A DNA stretch of 64,000 nucleotides from Gracilaria domingensis (GCA_022539475.1 VCMS01000138.1:78479-142478), one strand, 5' to 3'; numbered from the stretch's first letter, positions 48,860 to 60,921 are shown. Made by a program: numbers and translations. The notes: generated by a model not told the origin, from the letters alone.

Positions 48860-51535
48860 TTATGCCACTTTGAGCTCGTCCATACGATCCATACGACTGA
48901 GGGCCTGGGTAATGCTTTCGGGCAACACATCTTTGCGAGTCATGATACCACACACTCTTCCACCCCGCATGTTTGCAACAAGGATATGTCGAGCTCCTGT
49001 GCGACGAAATAGCACATATGCCGTGGATGGCATTGCTCTGTCTGACATCAACAGCGGATCTGGATCAATATGCGGCTTGAGGTCGATCACAATGTGCAGT
49101 AACTTTAATTCCTTTGCCCGATTTATGACGACACTCTCATTTTTGTTCTTCACTAACGCTGAGTTTGGCCATGCAGAATCAAGATTTTCCCTTGAGATTT
49201 GGCTCTGATCCACTTCAATCTCGCCTGCTTCACGCTCATGCCTGTCGCATTCATACTTAATGAGCGCAACCAGTGTTCCTCTATCAATGCTGCCCATGAG
49301 CTCGAACTCAGGTACCTCACTTTCAGCTGACGGACTCTTCCGTGGATATCCTTGGAACGACGCGGAAGACGTATCTCGAGAATCATCATCGTCTTTTGAA
49401 CGTTTGGCAGGTACGTCATTGACGAAACTTTCCGCCGGGCCTCGTCTGTTGTCGAACCTCTTGTAGTTCAGCACCTCCTTCTTTTCCGTTAGAGTAACGC
49501 TCTGAGTCTTACCTTCGTCAAAAATTGTTGCCTGTAGACCAACGTGACCGGGCGTAATAATGACTGACGGTGGAACCATCTTGTCGATTTCGTGGGCTTC
49601 ACGTTGATCTAGCTGAGAGGCGAGCAGCGAATCACTGGAATCGTTTGCCGTCTGTGCTAATTTTGCACTGGCACCTCCTACATCTGGAATATCTAGCGGC
49701 GAAGTGCTCGTTCGTGGAGTAAGCTTCAGAAAAACAGGGAATGAATGATGCTCGTTTGTTGCAAGCATCCGAACCAACGCAGAGATTCTGGACCAGCGGC
49801 GAACCCCGATTACTTTGCTCTGCATTACATCGGATACACGAAGGCGAACGTATGACTCAAGCTGGGGGATTGCGTTCAATAAGAAAGGAATCCCCTTCAA
49901 GTCGATGTGAAGATCGTAGATTCCTTGTCTGTAGAGAAAATCACTTGTAAGCTTGGCTATAACAGAAACGAAAACAGCTGCAAAAGCACCAGTGTAGCCG
50001 CCAACGGCTTCCAGAGCAATGACTGAAACTGATATGGTCCTGGTAAATCCAGCAAGCGCGGAGACGGCTCCAACAAACGCAAAGCCTCCCAAGGAAACAT
50101 CAGTACGAGATGGGAAAATCGCCTGCACTGCTATACCAATGAGACGGCCGTATACACTGCCCAATAAAAACCCAGGAAAGAAGACACCGGCGGGTACTGC
50201 AACCCCATACGTCCAGATAATGAAGACCAGATAGAATACAACTGCAACTCCGACCGCAGCAGCAGAGAAATTTCCAGCACCTTCGGCAAAGAGAAGAGAA
50301 CGAACCACTGTATCTGAAGGATTGTATATCGCAGTCGCCCACGGTGAAAACTCACCCTCCTCACAACGAAATCGAGAAAAGTCTTTTGCACTCTTGAGAA
50401 CTTCGGCAAGAGTGGAATTGATAGGCTGACAGTCGTTTGCAATGTATGGGATAGCAATCCGAAAGAAAGCTGTGGTTATAGCGATAAGCGCACTTTCAAA
50501 CAAACGGCGTCTAGGCTGTTTGACGTGATCATACCGGAACAATGTGATGTATTTGTTGATGAGAGGTAGAAGTGCCCCCGCCACTCCACCGACGAGTCCT
50601 ATAATGAGGTACACGGGCGCATCCTTGAGGAAGAAGGTCGATCCTTGCAATGGAGCAAGCTTACCAATGTCGTTGAGAAGGAAGTCGTCAAACCCATTTG
50701 CCGGGATGCCTTTGGCAAGGAAGTTGAGAATGCGTACGACGGTACTACCGACGAGGCAAGCACCCAAAGTGATAATGCCAAGGTCCCAGTTCCAGTGTGT
50801 GGCGGCATCTTCATATACCCACATCCAAGCTCCCATAGGCGAACCAAAAGCGACGGCGACTCCAACAGCAGCACCAACAGCGGTGAAATCACGCTTCCAC
50901 GCCTCTGTTCTGAACACGCGAAAAAGAGAAGTATTCCAACGCCATGAGAAACGCGAACTAGCAGCCTGACTCATGCCGGCGGCCAAAATGGCGCCGGCAT
51001 GGATCATGGGACCCTGCTTTCCGCACACGAGGCCTCCAGCAAGACTAAATGCTATACCGATTGCCTTGACGAAGAAAGAGTTGATAGCAAGAAAGCCCGG
51101 CACTCTCACACCGTTAAGGTAACTCTTCAGTTCCGGAATTCCAGAGCCAGCTCCGAGCGGTGCCACATAGACGACCATGAGCGAGGCAATGAGAACAAAC
51201 GCGGTGGATAGGAAGACAAAGAATAGAGCGGCGACCCAGAAGTTTGTGAGGCGAAACAGACGAGCTGTGGCTGAGTAGAGGCCAATGGTGAGGCCCCTGG
51301 TGAGCTGATCAACAGCAAAACCAACAAGAGCAAACACGAAACCCACGGCCATTCCTAACAGACCTGCAAGGCGAAGATGGCGAATGCGCTGCCTGGAAGA
51401 TTTTGGAAAGTAAGATTCGATGTTGGCCCGTGATGGCGATAGGCGAAAGTCTATGGTATCAAACTTGTGCGTGCGCGGCGCAAAGAAGGCAGCATAGGAC
51501 AAGGTATAGTTGTCATGGTCCTGTGATTGTGCCAT
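48860..51535 (-). CDS. CLC chloride channel/exchanger with CBS domains
   Basis: 891 residues. The CLC membrane domain (about 50-560) has GSGIPELKSYLNG (Ser, chloride-type), the GKxGPxxH motif as CGKQGPMIHAG (Gln at residue 174), YEDAATHW, and AGVFFPGFLLGSVYGR. A cytosolic tail follows with two CBS motifs (VSDVMQSKVIGVRRWSRISAL and TAYVLFRRTGARHILVANMRGGRVCGIMTRKDVL, each cited in part). It most resembles the CLC-6/7 endolysosomal type. That group normally has Glu at the gating position (GKEGP) and SLEE at the proton site; here these read GKQGP and VYED. Expected role: anion movement across an endosomal, vacuolar or plasma membrane. It is divergent from CHO2. Confidence 0.85.
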   Translation of the reverse strand: MAQSQDHDNYTLSYAAFFAPRTHKFDTIDFRLSPSRANIESYFPKSSRQRIRHLRLAGLLGMAVGFVFALVGFAVDQLTRGLTIGLYSATARLFRLTNFWVAALFFVFLSTAFVLIASLMVVYVAPLGAGSGIPELKSYLNGVRVPGFLAINSFFVKAIGIAFSLAGGLVCGKQGPMIHAGAILAAGMSQAASSRFSWRWNTSLFRVFRTEAWKRDFTAVGAAVGVAVAFGSPMGAWMWVYEDAATHWNWDLGIITLGACLVGSTVVRILNFLAKGIPANGFDDFLLNDIGKLAPLQGSTFFLKDAPVYLIIGLVGGVAGALLPLINKYITLFRYDHVKQPRRRLFESALIAITTAFFRIAIPYIANDCQPINSTLAEVLKSAKDFSRFRCEEGEFSPWATAIYNPSDTVVRSLLFAEGAGNFSAAAVGVAVVFYLVFIIWTYGVAVPAGVFFPGFLLGSVYGRLIGIAVQAIFPSRTDVSLGGFAFVGAVSALAGFTRTISVSVIALEAVGGYTGAFAAVFVSVIAKLTSDFLYRQGIYDLHIDLKGIPFLLNAIPQLESYVRLRVSDVMQSKVIGVRRWSRISALVRMLATNEHHSFPVFLKLTPRTSTSPLDIPDVGGASAKLAQTANDSSDSLLASQLDQREAHEIDKMVPPSVIITPGHVGLQATIFDEGKTQSVTLTEKKEVLNYKRFDNRRGPAESFVNDVPAKRSKDDDDSRDTSSASFQGYPRKSPSAESEVPEFELMGSIDRGTLVALIKYECDRHEREAGEIEVDQSQISRENLDSAWPNSALVKNKNESVVINRAKELKLLHIVIDLKPHIDPDPLLMSDRAMPSTAYVLFRRTGARHILVANMRGGRVCGIMTRKDVLPESITQALSRMDRMDELKVA

Positions 51536-52457
51536 GAGCGGTTACAAGCGGGAGCGGAGAGGAACTGGGATGCAAAGGACGGAAGGGGTGGTGGGCGTTT
51601 AAAGCGTACCAATTGCGCAGAAGGCAACAGGCGGGGGCGGTGAGATTGTCGGCGTGTCTCCGCGCGGCGACGAGATGAGACAGTGGTCACGTGGGAAGTG
51701 GGTAACGAAGAGTATGTTCCAACTCGAGACGTGACTGGAGATATTTTAACGGAGCGAAGCGCAATTGGCTACGACAGAAGTGCTAGACAGGCAGACGAGC
51801 AGAGCTGCGCGCGGGGTTGGAAGGGAGGTGGACGAAGGAATGAGCAGGCGGCGACATCGGTACGACGGCACCACGTAGGCGAGCATTCCGAAGCGCGGAA
51901 CAGCGAAGGGAGACGTGCGCCGAATGCATGCCCAAGGCAAATGGGTTGCGAATGACGAGACGAGCCACATGAAAGGCGGGCGACACGAAGCGTGCAACGG
52001 GCGCGTCAACGCGAATGGGAGACGGCGCTATCCGCTTGACTTGCACACTTGCGTTTCTGCGGTTCGGACCCGTCCAGGCGCGCCGGGCCTCATCGCCGCG
52101 CCAACGGCTCGCAGTGTGCAGGCGCCCAATGCTGCTGCACGCGCCTCGCGCCTGCCGCTCTCGCGTCTCGTCGCTCGCACGCGCCGATGCACCTTGCTCT
52201 GGCGTACGTGTGCGCCGTGGCGCCGCGTGTAAAACCCTGCAGCGCATGTCAGGCTTACATACCTACACTCGCTTAGGGCTGGCGTGTCCGCGCTTCGGTC
52301 GAGTGCGCTGCTGACGAGCCCCACCACACACACACGCGCCGTTCCCCGCGCCGTTCCCCGCACCGTTCACCGCTTTCCGCGCTTTCGATCAGCCCCCCCC
52401 ATTCCCGTCCCCTTCCTTCGTAGTCGTCGCCCCGCGCAGCGCTTCCCATCCGATACA
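51536..52457. other. Divergent region CLC / CHO2
   Basis: About 920 bp, GC-rich near CHO2. ORFs in several frames overlap (51783-52247 and others) and are Arg-rich shadows. A CACACACAC run lies at about 52323-52333. No gene supported. Confidence 0.4.
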
Positions 52458-54401
52458 ATGTGTCCGTCGTCAAGAAAAGGTCGCACTGCCGCTGGCTTCG
52501 TGTTCGAACTGCCTGCCACCACGGACATGTTTCAAACCTTGGCGTCGCCTGCCAAGTGGGGTCCTGCCGAGTATCTTACCATACTGCTTGTCTTGTCGCA
52601 AGTCTGCACCATTCCCGTCATGTGGCTCCTTCCGCGTTTCTACTTCATCGCCGTGTTTGCATTTTGGCGTCTTGCATACAACGTTGGAATTGGCACATTG
52701 CTTCACGTTCAATCAAAACGCGCCGTTATTACCACATGGCTTCACGCTCTTTCTCCCTCCGCTCGCGCGCTCGTGCATTGGGCGAGCACCAAGTCGATGC
52801 GGAACGACTATTCGTGGGAGAAGCTCCCGTCGTCCTACAATGCCTGGATTGCGTTTCGCGCTCTGTCGATGTTGATACTCACCAACGATGGCCTGTCGTA
52901 CATCGTACTTGCCGTCAACTGCTTCAATCCGCTGCACACCTCACCGTTTTGGAAGCTCCTCATCTGCATTCCAACTGGCGTTGCGCTCATCGTGCTTTCG
53001 TTTTGGTCAAAGGGTGCCGCCCATCACGTTCTCGGCGACTTTGCCTGGTATTGGGGTGATTTCTTCTTCACGGTCGACGCTGATCTCAAGTTTGATGGTG
53101 TCTTTGAGTTGTTTCCTCACCCGATGTATACTGTGGGCTATGCCGCTTATTACGGAGCTGCTCTCATATGTCGTTCTCACACCCTCCTCGCCATATCTTT
53201 GCTGGCTCATATATCGCAACTTTTGTTCCTTGCCCTCGTCGAAGAACCCCATATTCAAAAGATTTACGGCCCGAGTTCGTCCAATTCTGCCGAGGAACGG
53301 TCAAGCGCTGCGTATGAACCGCTCACGCCTGATCGCCCGCTTCGTTCGTTTTCTGCATCGTACGATGACTTTATGCATGCGGCTCCCCGTTTGCCAGTCA
53401 TAACCTCACTGGCCGTTGCGTTCAGCACCGTCGCAGCGTTGGCCATGTCGTCGCGCCCATCCACAGCTAATGCTGTGCTTTTGTTACTTTCTTGGTGTGT
53501 AGCTCATTGGACGCTTCTGTTTTGTGCCTTGCATGCAACTGATGATGAGTTTCCAAATCGATGGATGCGACTGTTCTCATCAAGAGGCTATTCAGCTTTC
53601 CATGCCTTCTCTGCCTGGCAGCACACTTATCTAGCCTCTTTCGTTGTAATGCACGCCCTGTTTCTCATCGCTGCATCTACTTTTGGTCCTTCCAAGGCTG
53701 CTAGTAGTGTTTCTGTCTCGGAAACCATATCCGGTGTCCTGGCTGGTTTCTCACTTACCGCCATCGCAGTAGTTAGCTTAGCGTCTACCTGGAACGATAT
53801 TGGCTACTTTGGCTTCTTTTATGGAGATTTCTTTGTGGCACCACAGGAGCACAAGTTGCGATCGTCTGGAATGTTTCGATACGTCACTCATCCTGAAGCC
53901 ACTTTGGGTTACTTAGCATACTATGGTATTGCTTTTATCAAACAGTCACGTGCATTGTTTATGCTCGCACTTGTTTGTCAATCGCTTCATATGATGTTTG
54001 TGGTCACGAATGAATCCAAGCATATCGCACGGACGTACCGGACAGCAAGAGATTTCACTGCTCTAGAGAGAGCCGTGGTGACTCTCCCGATTGTTTCGAC
54101 AGTGTATAAGATGATGCATGACTTGTTCGGCCAATTGTCACATTATGTAGACACTGTTGGGAAGCCACAAGCACAGCAAACTGTTCGACAGCTCAGTGTA
54201 CGCAAAGAGAGGCTGAAGGCTGACTTAAACAAATCGATCGCGAATGCTCGCGATAAACATATGAAACCGAGAACTGATGAACTGCGTTCACGAGCAAAAT
54301 CCGTCGTGGGGGATCTTGATTGTGCCAGCATTGTCTCCATGTTGGGCAATAGAGGGATACGCGTTGAACCCGTGTCTCAATCTCGAGTTGATGGACAGTG
54401 A
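52458..54401 (+). CDS. CHO2: Phosphatidylethanolamine N-methyltransferase, CHO2 type
   Basis: 647 residues from the ATG at 52458. There are many membrane spans and two tandem PEMT-like modules. Module one ends FDGVFELFPHPMYTVGYAAYYG...LVEEPHIQKIYG (about 200-275); module two ends LRSSGMFRYVTHPEATLGYLAYYG...TNESKHIARTYR (about 480-535). This double-module layout is that of fungal Cho2, not of single-domain PEMT/OPI3. It uses S-adenosyl-methionine to convert phosphatidylethanolamine to its monomethyl form in the endoplasmic reticulum, the first step to phosphatidylcholine. After the second module comes a basic cytosolic tail of about 110 residues. No intron visible. Confidence 0.85.
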   Translation: MCPSSRKGRTAAGFVFELPATTDMFQTLASPAKWGPAEYLTILLVLSQVCTIPVMWLLPRFYFIAVFAFWRLAYNVGIGTLLHVQSKRAVITTWLHALSPSARALVHWASTKSMRNDYSWEKLPSSYNAWIAFRALSMLILTNDGLSYIVLAVNCFNPLHTSPFWKLLICIPTGVALIVLSFWSKGAAHHVLGDFAWYWGDFFFTVDADLKFDGVFELFPHPMYTVGYAAYYGAALICRSHTLLAISLLAHISQLLFLALVEEPHIQKIYGPSSSNSAEERSSAAYEPLTPDRPLRSFSASYDDFMHAAPRLPVITSLAVAFSTVAALAMSSRPSTANAVLLLLSWCVAHWTLLFCALHATDDEFPNRWMRLFSSRGYSAFHAFSAWQHTYLASFVVMHALFLIAASTFGPSKAASSVSVSETISGVLAGFSLTAIAVVSLASTWNDIGYFGFFYGDFFVAPQEHKLRSSGMFRYVTHPEATLGYLAYYGIAFIKQSRALFMLALVCQSLHMMFVVTNESKHIARTYRTARDFTALERAVVTLPIVSTVYKMMHDLFGQLSHYVDTVGKPQAQQTVRQLSVRKERLKADLNKSIANARDKHMKPRTDELRSRAKSVVGDLDCASIVSMLGNRGIRVEPVSQSRVDGQ

Positions 54402-55035
54402 ATATGATTCTTGGAAGACTTCTGTGTGTTATTATTCCCTATCAGCACCGGTTGAGGATTTCTTTTGTTTGAACTGTTTACCCCAAGGTACAACAAATGC
54501 ATGGGTCGGTCCCAAAATATCAACATTGGTGCGAACTAGGAAGAAGTCTCAGAGACCCACTTGTTTTATCTTTTTATTCCTTTACCACGTATTTGCGATG
54601 CACTTTGGACAACTCTGCATCCTCGCAAAATTAATTATAAACGAGAACCAAGGACGAAGGTATGGAAGCTCATCATGATTTTGTAGAATCTACTACGAGG
54701 CTGGCCATGCCTGACTCTGGTCAATGTTCATTCTTTGGGCATTGATGTCATCATACAACGTCGCTTAGGTCGCTAACAGTTTTAATCCTTTAGCTCAACG
54801 AAAACTGAAAAGAAAGAAACTAAACACATTGCTCCTGCACAATCACAAACTGCAAATAATGTGACGTGCTCAGGATGCCTCTTTTTGACAGATTGATATA
54901 TTCTTGTAAAAATATCCAACCTTCCTTCAAGTGCTTTGATATGACAGTGATAGTGACTATAACAAAAAGCAACTATGCAATCGATGCGAGCGAACTTGTT
55001 TGCTCAAAGTTTGCGATGTTACTGAAAGCACTTTG
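54402..55035. other. Intergenic between convergent CHO2 and transporter
   Basis: About 630 bp, AT-rich, probably two 3' untranslated regions. One short palindrome at 54683-54693 (GTAGA-A-TCTAC). No gene seen. Confidence 0.45.
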
Positions 55036-56061
55036 CTACTTGGTTTCCTTAGCCTCTCCACCTTCTGCAAGCAGAGGCCTGTTGTCCTCGGAAACCTTAG
55101 ATGTCAGAGCCTCTTGTGCAGCAAGCTTCTTCTTCATTTCTGCTCTCCGAACCAGCGTATAGAACAGAGAGCCGGCCAAAATTACCGCGACGCTGGCAGC
55201 GCCCCATATGTTAATAGGATTTCTATATACAATAAGTCCCAAGACTGTCTGGGCTGCAGCTTTGGCAGTTGCAGAAACGTTATGAGTAAGTGGTGACGTG
55301 TACTTGATCTGGGCGGCCACTGCGAAAGATATGCATATACCAAAAACACCTCCGATAATCATCATAAGCCAGAACTTCAGTTTGAGAATGTTCTCTGACA
55401 TCAGGATCACTTGTGGTTCGCCGAAAGAGAATATGAGAGGAATGAAAATGATGGCTGCGTTCATGTTATTGTACAGGGTGAGCTTCCATGGATTGTTATC
55501 AACTATCGGAAACTTCTTCTTGACGTAAATGGCGTTCATGGCAACGAAGAAACTAGCGGCAACACCAAAAAGAACTCCTTGAAAGGACCATCGCATTTCG
55601 TTTTGATTTCCGACAAGAAACCCGGATACAACCAATGAGCAGCAAAGCATTGCCGGAAGAGATGTCCGCTGCCCAAGAATGATGAAGTCGAAGATCACGT
55701 TGAAAACGATAGTAAGGGAACGCGCCACTTGATAGAACGAAATCTCAACAAACTTGAGACAAAGATTGTTGCACACCATCATCATGGTAAACACGCATGA
55801 CAGCGGCAGCATCTGCATCAAAATATCCCTCTTAAGTTCGAACTTTGGTACATTGGCAATACCCAGCTCGCCAAGAACGTAGCATCCCATCACAGTTACA
55901 ACACACTGAAACCATGTGATAAACAAAGGAGCATCAAGCTTGCCTTCGGGATCGGACAAAAGAGTTTTGTTGACGAACACCATGGTGATACTAATAAACC
56001 AGTAAAAGGCTACTGCAAAGAAGACAGCATGCATTGCAGCCGACGTGACGTTCTTCGCCAT
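55036..56061 (-). CDS. GDP-fucose transporter-like protein (SLC35C1/NST family)
   Basis: 341 residues from the ATG at 56061 (MAKNVTSAAMHAVFFAVAFY). The first in-frame ATG at 56109 would add 16 polar residues. About ten membrane spans in the drug/metabolite-transporter fold. Signature parts include FVNKTLLS, DAPLFITWFQCVVTV, LCLKFVEISFYQVARSLTIVFNVIFDFIILG, MNAIYVKKKFP, WKLTLYNNMNAAIIFIPL and TSPLTHNVSATAKAAAQTVLG. Together they match GDP-fucose transporters of the Golgi better than triose-phosphate translocators. It would bring GDP-fucose into the Golgi lumen in exchange for GMP, supplying fucosyltransferases; in red algae a GDP-galactose or GDP-mannose substrate is also conceivable. Confidence 0.8.
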   Translation of the reverse strand: MAKNVTSAAMHAVFFAVAFYWFISITMVFVNKTLLSDPEGKLDAPLFITWFQCVVTVMGCYVLGELGIANVPKFELKRDILMQMLPLSCVFTMMMVCNNLCLKFVEISFYQVARSLTIVFNVIFDFIILGQRTSLPAMLCCSLVVSGFLVGNQNEMRWSFQGVLFGVAASFFVAMNAIYVKKKFPIVDNNPWKLTLYNNMNAAIIFIPLIFSFGEPQVILMSENILKLKFWLMMIIGGVFGICISFAVAAQIKYTSPLTHNVSATAKAAAQTVLGLIVYRNPINIWGAASVAVILAGSLFYTLVRRAEMKKKLAAQEALTSKVSEDNRPLLAEGGEAKETK

Positions 56062-57406
56062 GGTTGGCTTTCGGTTAGAAGAGTAGATGAAGAGAACCCT
56101 GGGATACACGATGGACAGGAGTACCCCAATGGGTGATGCACTTTCGTCGGTGGTTTAGAAGCTGATAGTTTCGCAGCGGAAGAGATATACAGTGTAGACG
56201 GTTCGTTTCTCCAGGTGCAAACAGCCTGCTGGGTTCTTGGACGTGTCCGAAAGAAGCTGGCGGGGAAATGAAAGCAGAAGCAAAAGACTCCGGGAACATG
56301 TGAATCACCGGTTGGTTGCGAAGGGGGCTCAGTCTGGGGCATTTACAGTGAATGGTTTTTTGCTCCCTTCGCGTTTCTCTTTTGCGGCTGTCTCCGGGGA
56401 GATGCGGAAAATAGCGCGTAGTTATTACTTGGGTTATTACAGTCAATGAAAACAGTTTATTAGAAAATAGTGCAGTACACGTCATAGCTTACAAAATAGC
56501 AGCGAAACACAAGTTCAATAAATTTATAGGCTCCAGAGAAAATTTATTGCGGTGGTCTCTTCGTCCTCTGTGACGGTGTCACGGCCTCTTACACGCCTAA
56601 TAGTTTGGTTCCTATTCAACGTGTAACACTCCTTATGAGGGTATACAATGAATACAAGAGCAAGCGCCCATTTAGAGTGAACTGACAGTCAGTTACTAAT
56701 GCAAGCACAGTGTGAGTCGCACACGTAGTCCTTCCAGGACCAACCGATTCGCGAGATACGCTCCCAAAAACGAGCCTCAAGTTGCACGATTATATCGGTC
56801 ATGCGTTGCCCCTAGCAAATAGTTTACTTCACTTGAATGCATTGGCGCACAGACTTCTCTTCATATCGCAATACCGACATGATTCACGCAACTACCGTCC
56901 TCTCCAACCTGCTAAACGTCACCGTCAGACCCATTTCTATTGACCTTGTTCTTTGTACTTTTCACGCGACATTGGGTGACAACATAGTACGTTAAAGCAT
57001 TGGTGAACATCTTTTTCAATCATCAGCCTGCTTCATATCCGTAGACAATCGTAGCGCTCTTTTAAGCACGCAGTCTTCCACGTCGCGAAAAGCCGGTCAA
57101 AAACGAAGCTGGTAGCCTTCCGAATGTTTTATTCTCCAACGAGACGCTGACAAAACTTCAATAACCGACAACTTTTGCACAACTTGCAATAGTTGTAACT
57201 GGAGAACAAAGTCGAGTAATACGAATGCCACCTAACTTTGGCAACATTTGTTAAAATGTTCATTTACTCCGCCGCACACAATCTTCCGCCTCCTCAAGTC
57301 CTCTCCATCTCTAGCTCGCTCTTACCAAAGCCGAGGATTCTCCTTTAAGTGTTTCGGAATACCTCTAACGCCGGCTAGACGACGTCGTGAAAGTTCGGGA
57401 GCTTCT
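56062..57406. other. Intergenic upstream of the hAT transposase ORF
   Basis: About 1.3 kb. I looked for terminal inverted repeats or an 8-bp duplication that would bound the transposase to the right and found none. The frame of the transposase stays open to 57248 without an ATG. Confidence 0.4.
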
Positions 57407-59506
57407 ATGTCCCACTTCCAGGCGACACAACCGCATACAGTTGCTGCTGTTGCGTCTCATTCGGGGAACAGGGCGGTCGTTTCTCGTGAGCAAAACGGGT
57501 TTGCAGCCAAACTAACCCGATTTAATGAGCTGCTGTCGCTGCTGGTGGTGAACCATATGCTCCTCTTCAGCACTTTGACTCGTAAGGAGGACGAAAACGA
57601 GCTTTATCAGCTCATAAGGCTGCTTGATCTACGTATGGAGGAACACGTACCAACGATATCTCGAATAGCAGGTAAGAATATCAATGCATACTACGAGAAA
57701 ATACTGACGTTTTTCAAGTGCGCAATTACGTCCTCGCTGAGTCAAACTTATGTCATATTAATCTTTGATGGGTGGACCGACGCTAGCACTGAGAATGTTA
57801 CTAATGTACTTCTCAGTATAACAGGTATAAAGCGGCCCAGGAAGACGTACTTTCTACGATCAATTTACACGGGGTCGTCTAATTGCGACTCGTCACTCTA
57901 CGCGGACGTGGTAGAATCTGTCTTCTTGCAGTTTGATGAAATGGGACGCATAACGGCCGTCATAAGTGATAATACGAGCTCGTGCGTGAAGGCCAAAGAG
58001 CAGCTTTCTAGGAAACACAATCACATTATTCCCGGCCAGGACCAGACCCATGTATCGAATTTGTTAATGCAGGATGTGGGGCAGCTTCAATGGGTAAGTG
58101 AAATTCTGAACACAGTATCTGGAATTGTCAGCGACATGCGGAAACAGTCGAAGCTCTACTTCCGCTTTAAACAACTGAAAGAACAGTACAACAACAACCT
58201 CCGCAATAGTGGATACGAGACATCTCACCGAGAGCTGGACGAATATGGTAGGGTTCGTCCGCTGAGAACAACAGTTTTGCCTATGCTGATGGCTACTAAA
58301 AGATTTGCTAGTTCTGAGGGGATGCTTTGTTCTTTTATAAGAGGCCAGAATGTTTCTCGGGAACTTGTGGACTGTCCAGACTTTTCCAAAACCTTGTACG
58401 GTGGAAGACGTTCGGACAAACGAGATCATTTCGAGGCTACAATTAGAGACAACACCCTCTTTACCAAGTGCCTGGACTTGTACTATGCCTTCCGACTAAT
58501 GCGACATTACTTACGCATCTTTGACGAAGAGACCTCTGTTATATCTCAGGTCTACCCCGCAACGAAGCAGTTGCAACGTGAGCTATGTTCTTTGCCTTTG
58601 ACTCCTTTTTTCACTGCAGAGAGAGAGGAGCAAATCATGAGTTGCTTTCGTGGTCGTCTAGATGAAGAAGGTCGAAAGATACCACTGCTAAGATCTCTAC
58701 ATTATGCCGCGTACTTTTTGGACATACGAAGTACTAATGATGAGTGCGCTGAATATAGTGCGCCAATTCTGAAACATATCCGATCATATGTCGAATCTAA
58801 TGTGTTTCCACCGACACAGAAGCTAACGAGTTCTGGAGGTGTAGATGGGGCCGTACACCGTCTCTTTGAGAAGCTTAATTATGTTCGTCTATCTTGGAGG
58901 GCGCAGGCAGACAACCCTGCTCAGAGAGACGTACTTATGGCTTTCAAGAATATCCCCGTGGTGTACTGGATGAAGTACAGGGAAAGTCCTACACTGAGGG
59001 ACTTTGCTCTTCGTATATTATCGGTAAGTCCATCCACCTCCAGCGTAGAGAGAAGTTTCAGTCTCCAGGGGACAATAAGAACTCCCACTCGAAACAGACT
59101 TCACCCAGTGAAGGTGGAGAAGATGATCTTTTGCGCCTTTAATCTGGCTCTCACCTCCCGGAAACGGAGCGGCATGATCGACAGGCGTAGAGCAAACACC
59201 GGTTATTCTACTCAGCAGCAGGTCTCTGTATCTGTTCACCAGAACGCGACTGGAACAGCTTCACAAGTGCTGGATTCTACAGCTACCGTGGGCTCTGCGG
59301 CACAAGCACAGACACCGGAAATGACCCCCGGTAACACAGAAGATTTTGTGTCGTACTTCGAGGTGGACAATGAAATCGAAACCTATGATGACGACGTCGT
59401 TGGGGAAGGGGCGAATGTAGACTATAGCTTTTCGGATATGGATGATGACGACGATGAAAGCGGGCAGCTTCCCGACTCTGCTGTTATGCGTCGTCTATTT
59501 GCATAG
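57407..59506 (+). CDS. hAT-family transposase, intact ORF (possibly domesticated)
   Basis: 699 residues, uninterrupted from the ATG at 57407. RNase-H-like core: LIFDGWTDASTENVTNVLLS (first Asp), TAVISDNTSSCVKAKEQL (second Asp), and the late Glu in SVERSFSLQG. The C-terminal hAT dimerisation region reads LRDFALRILSVSPSTSSVERSFS...KVEKMIFCAFNLAL. An acidic tail (YFEVDNEIETYDDDV, DMDDDDDESG) ends the protein. No BED zinc finger is visible at the N-terminus, although most active hATs have one. It is not closely similar to the dead element at 28-30 kb. No terminal repeats were found, so it may be a host-adopted gene or a copy whose ends I missed. Confidence 0.75.
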   Translation: MSHFQATQPHTVAAVASHSGNRAVVSREQNGFAAKLTRFNELLSLLVVNHMLLFSTLTRKEDENELYQLIRLLDLRMEEHVPTISRIAGKNINAYYEKILTFFKCAITSSLSQTYVILIFDGWTDASTENVTNVLLSITGIKRPRKTYFLRSIYTGSSNCDSSLYADVVESVFLQFDEMGRITAVISDNTSSCVKAKEQLSRKHNHIIPGQDQTHVSNLLMQDVGQLQWVSEILNTVSGIVSDMRKQSKLYFRFKQLKEQYNNNLRNSGYETSHRELDEYGRVRPLRTTVLPMLMATKRFASSEGMLCSFIRGQNVSRELVDCPDFSKTLYGGRRSDKRDHFEATIRDNTLFTKCLDLYYAFRLMRHYLRIFDEETSVISQVYPATKQLQRELCSLPLTPFFTAEREEQIMSCFRGRLDEEGRKIPLLRSLHYAAYFLDIRSTNDECAEYSAPILKHIRSYVESNVFPPTQKLTSSGGVDGAVHRLFEKLNYVRLSWRAQADNPAQRDVLMAFKNIPVVYWMKYRESPTLRDFALRILSVSPSTSSVERSFSLQGTIRTPTRNRLHPVKVEKMIFCAFNLALTSRKRSGMIDRRRANTGYSTQQQVSVSVHQNATGTASQVLDSTATVGSAAQAQTPEMTPGNTEDFVSYFEVDNEIETYDDDVVGEGANVDYSFSDMDDDDDESGQLPDSAVMRRLFA

Positions 59507-59598
59507 AACGGGAAACACCAGCGGCATGTTATGCGACAGACGGGTCTCTGTGCGTTGCAGCGCGTCAGTACCCGGGTACACCAGCTGCGGTGATCTCA

Positions 59599-59634
59599 GA
59601 AAGATGTGCTCAAACAAAGATGTGCTCAAGCGCA
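59599..59634. repeat. Short tandem duplication
   Basis: AAAGATGTGCTCAA occurs twice back to back between the transposase and the kinase remnant. Confidence 0.7.
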
Positions 59635-59652
59635 TGCGAGTGGTCGTGATTT

Positions 59653-60713
<1,061 letters not shown>

Positions 60714-60921
60714 TAGGTTGAGCTGCACCCCGTGCTGGGGAAGTAAACAAGACAGTGAGACAGGGGGGGAGTTCCACGTAACAGCCTTTCAAACGCTATT
60801 TCTTTTGTAACTAGAAGACAAAAATAAAAAACCGCACTCTCTTGAACAGCTTCAGCTCGAGTAGAACCGTCTTCACGTGTCTTCGCTTCTCCAGCATTTG
60901 GTCCCAGTAGAAAGCCAAAGT

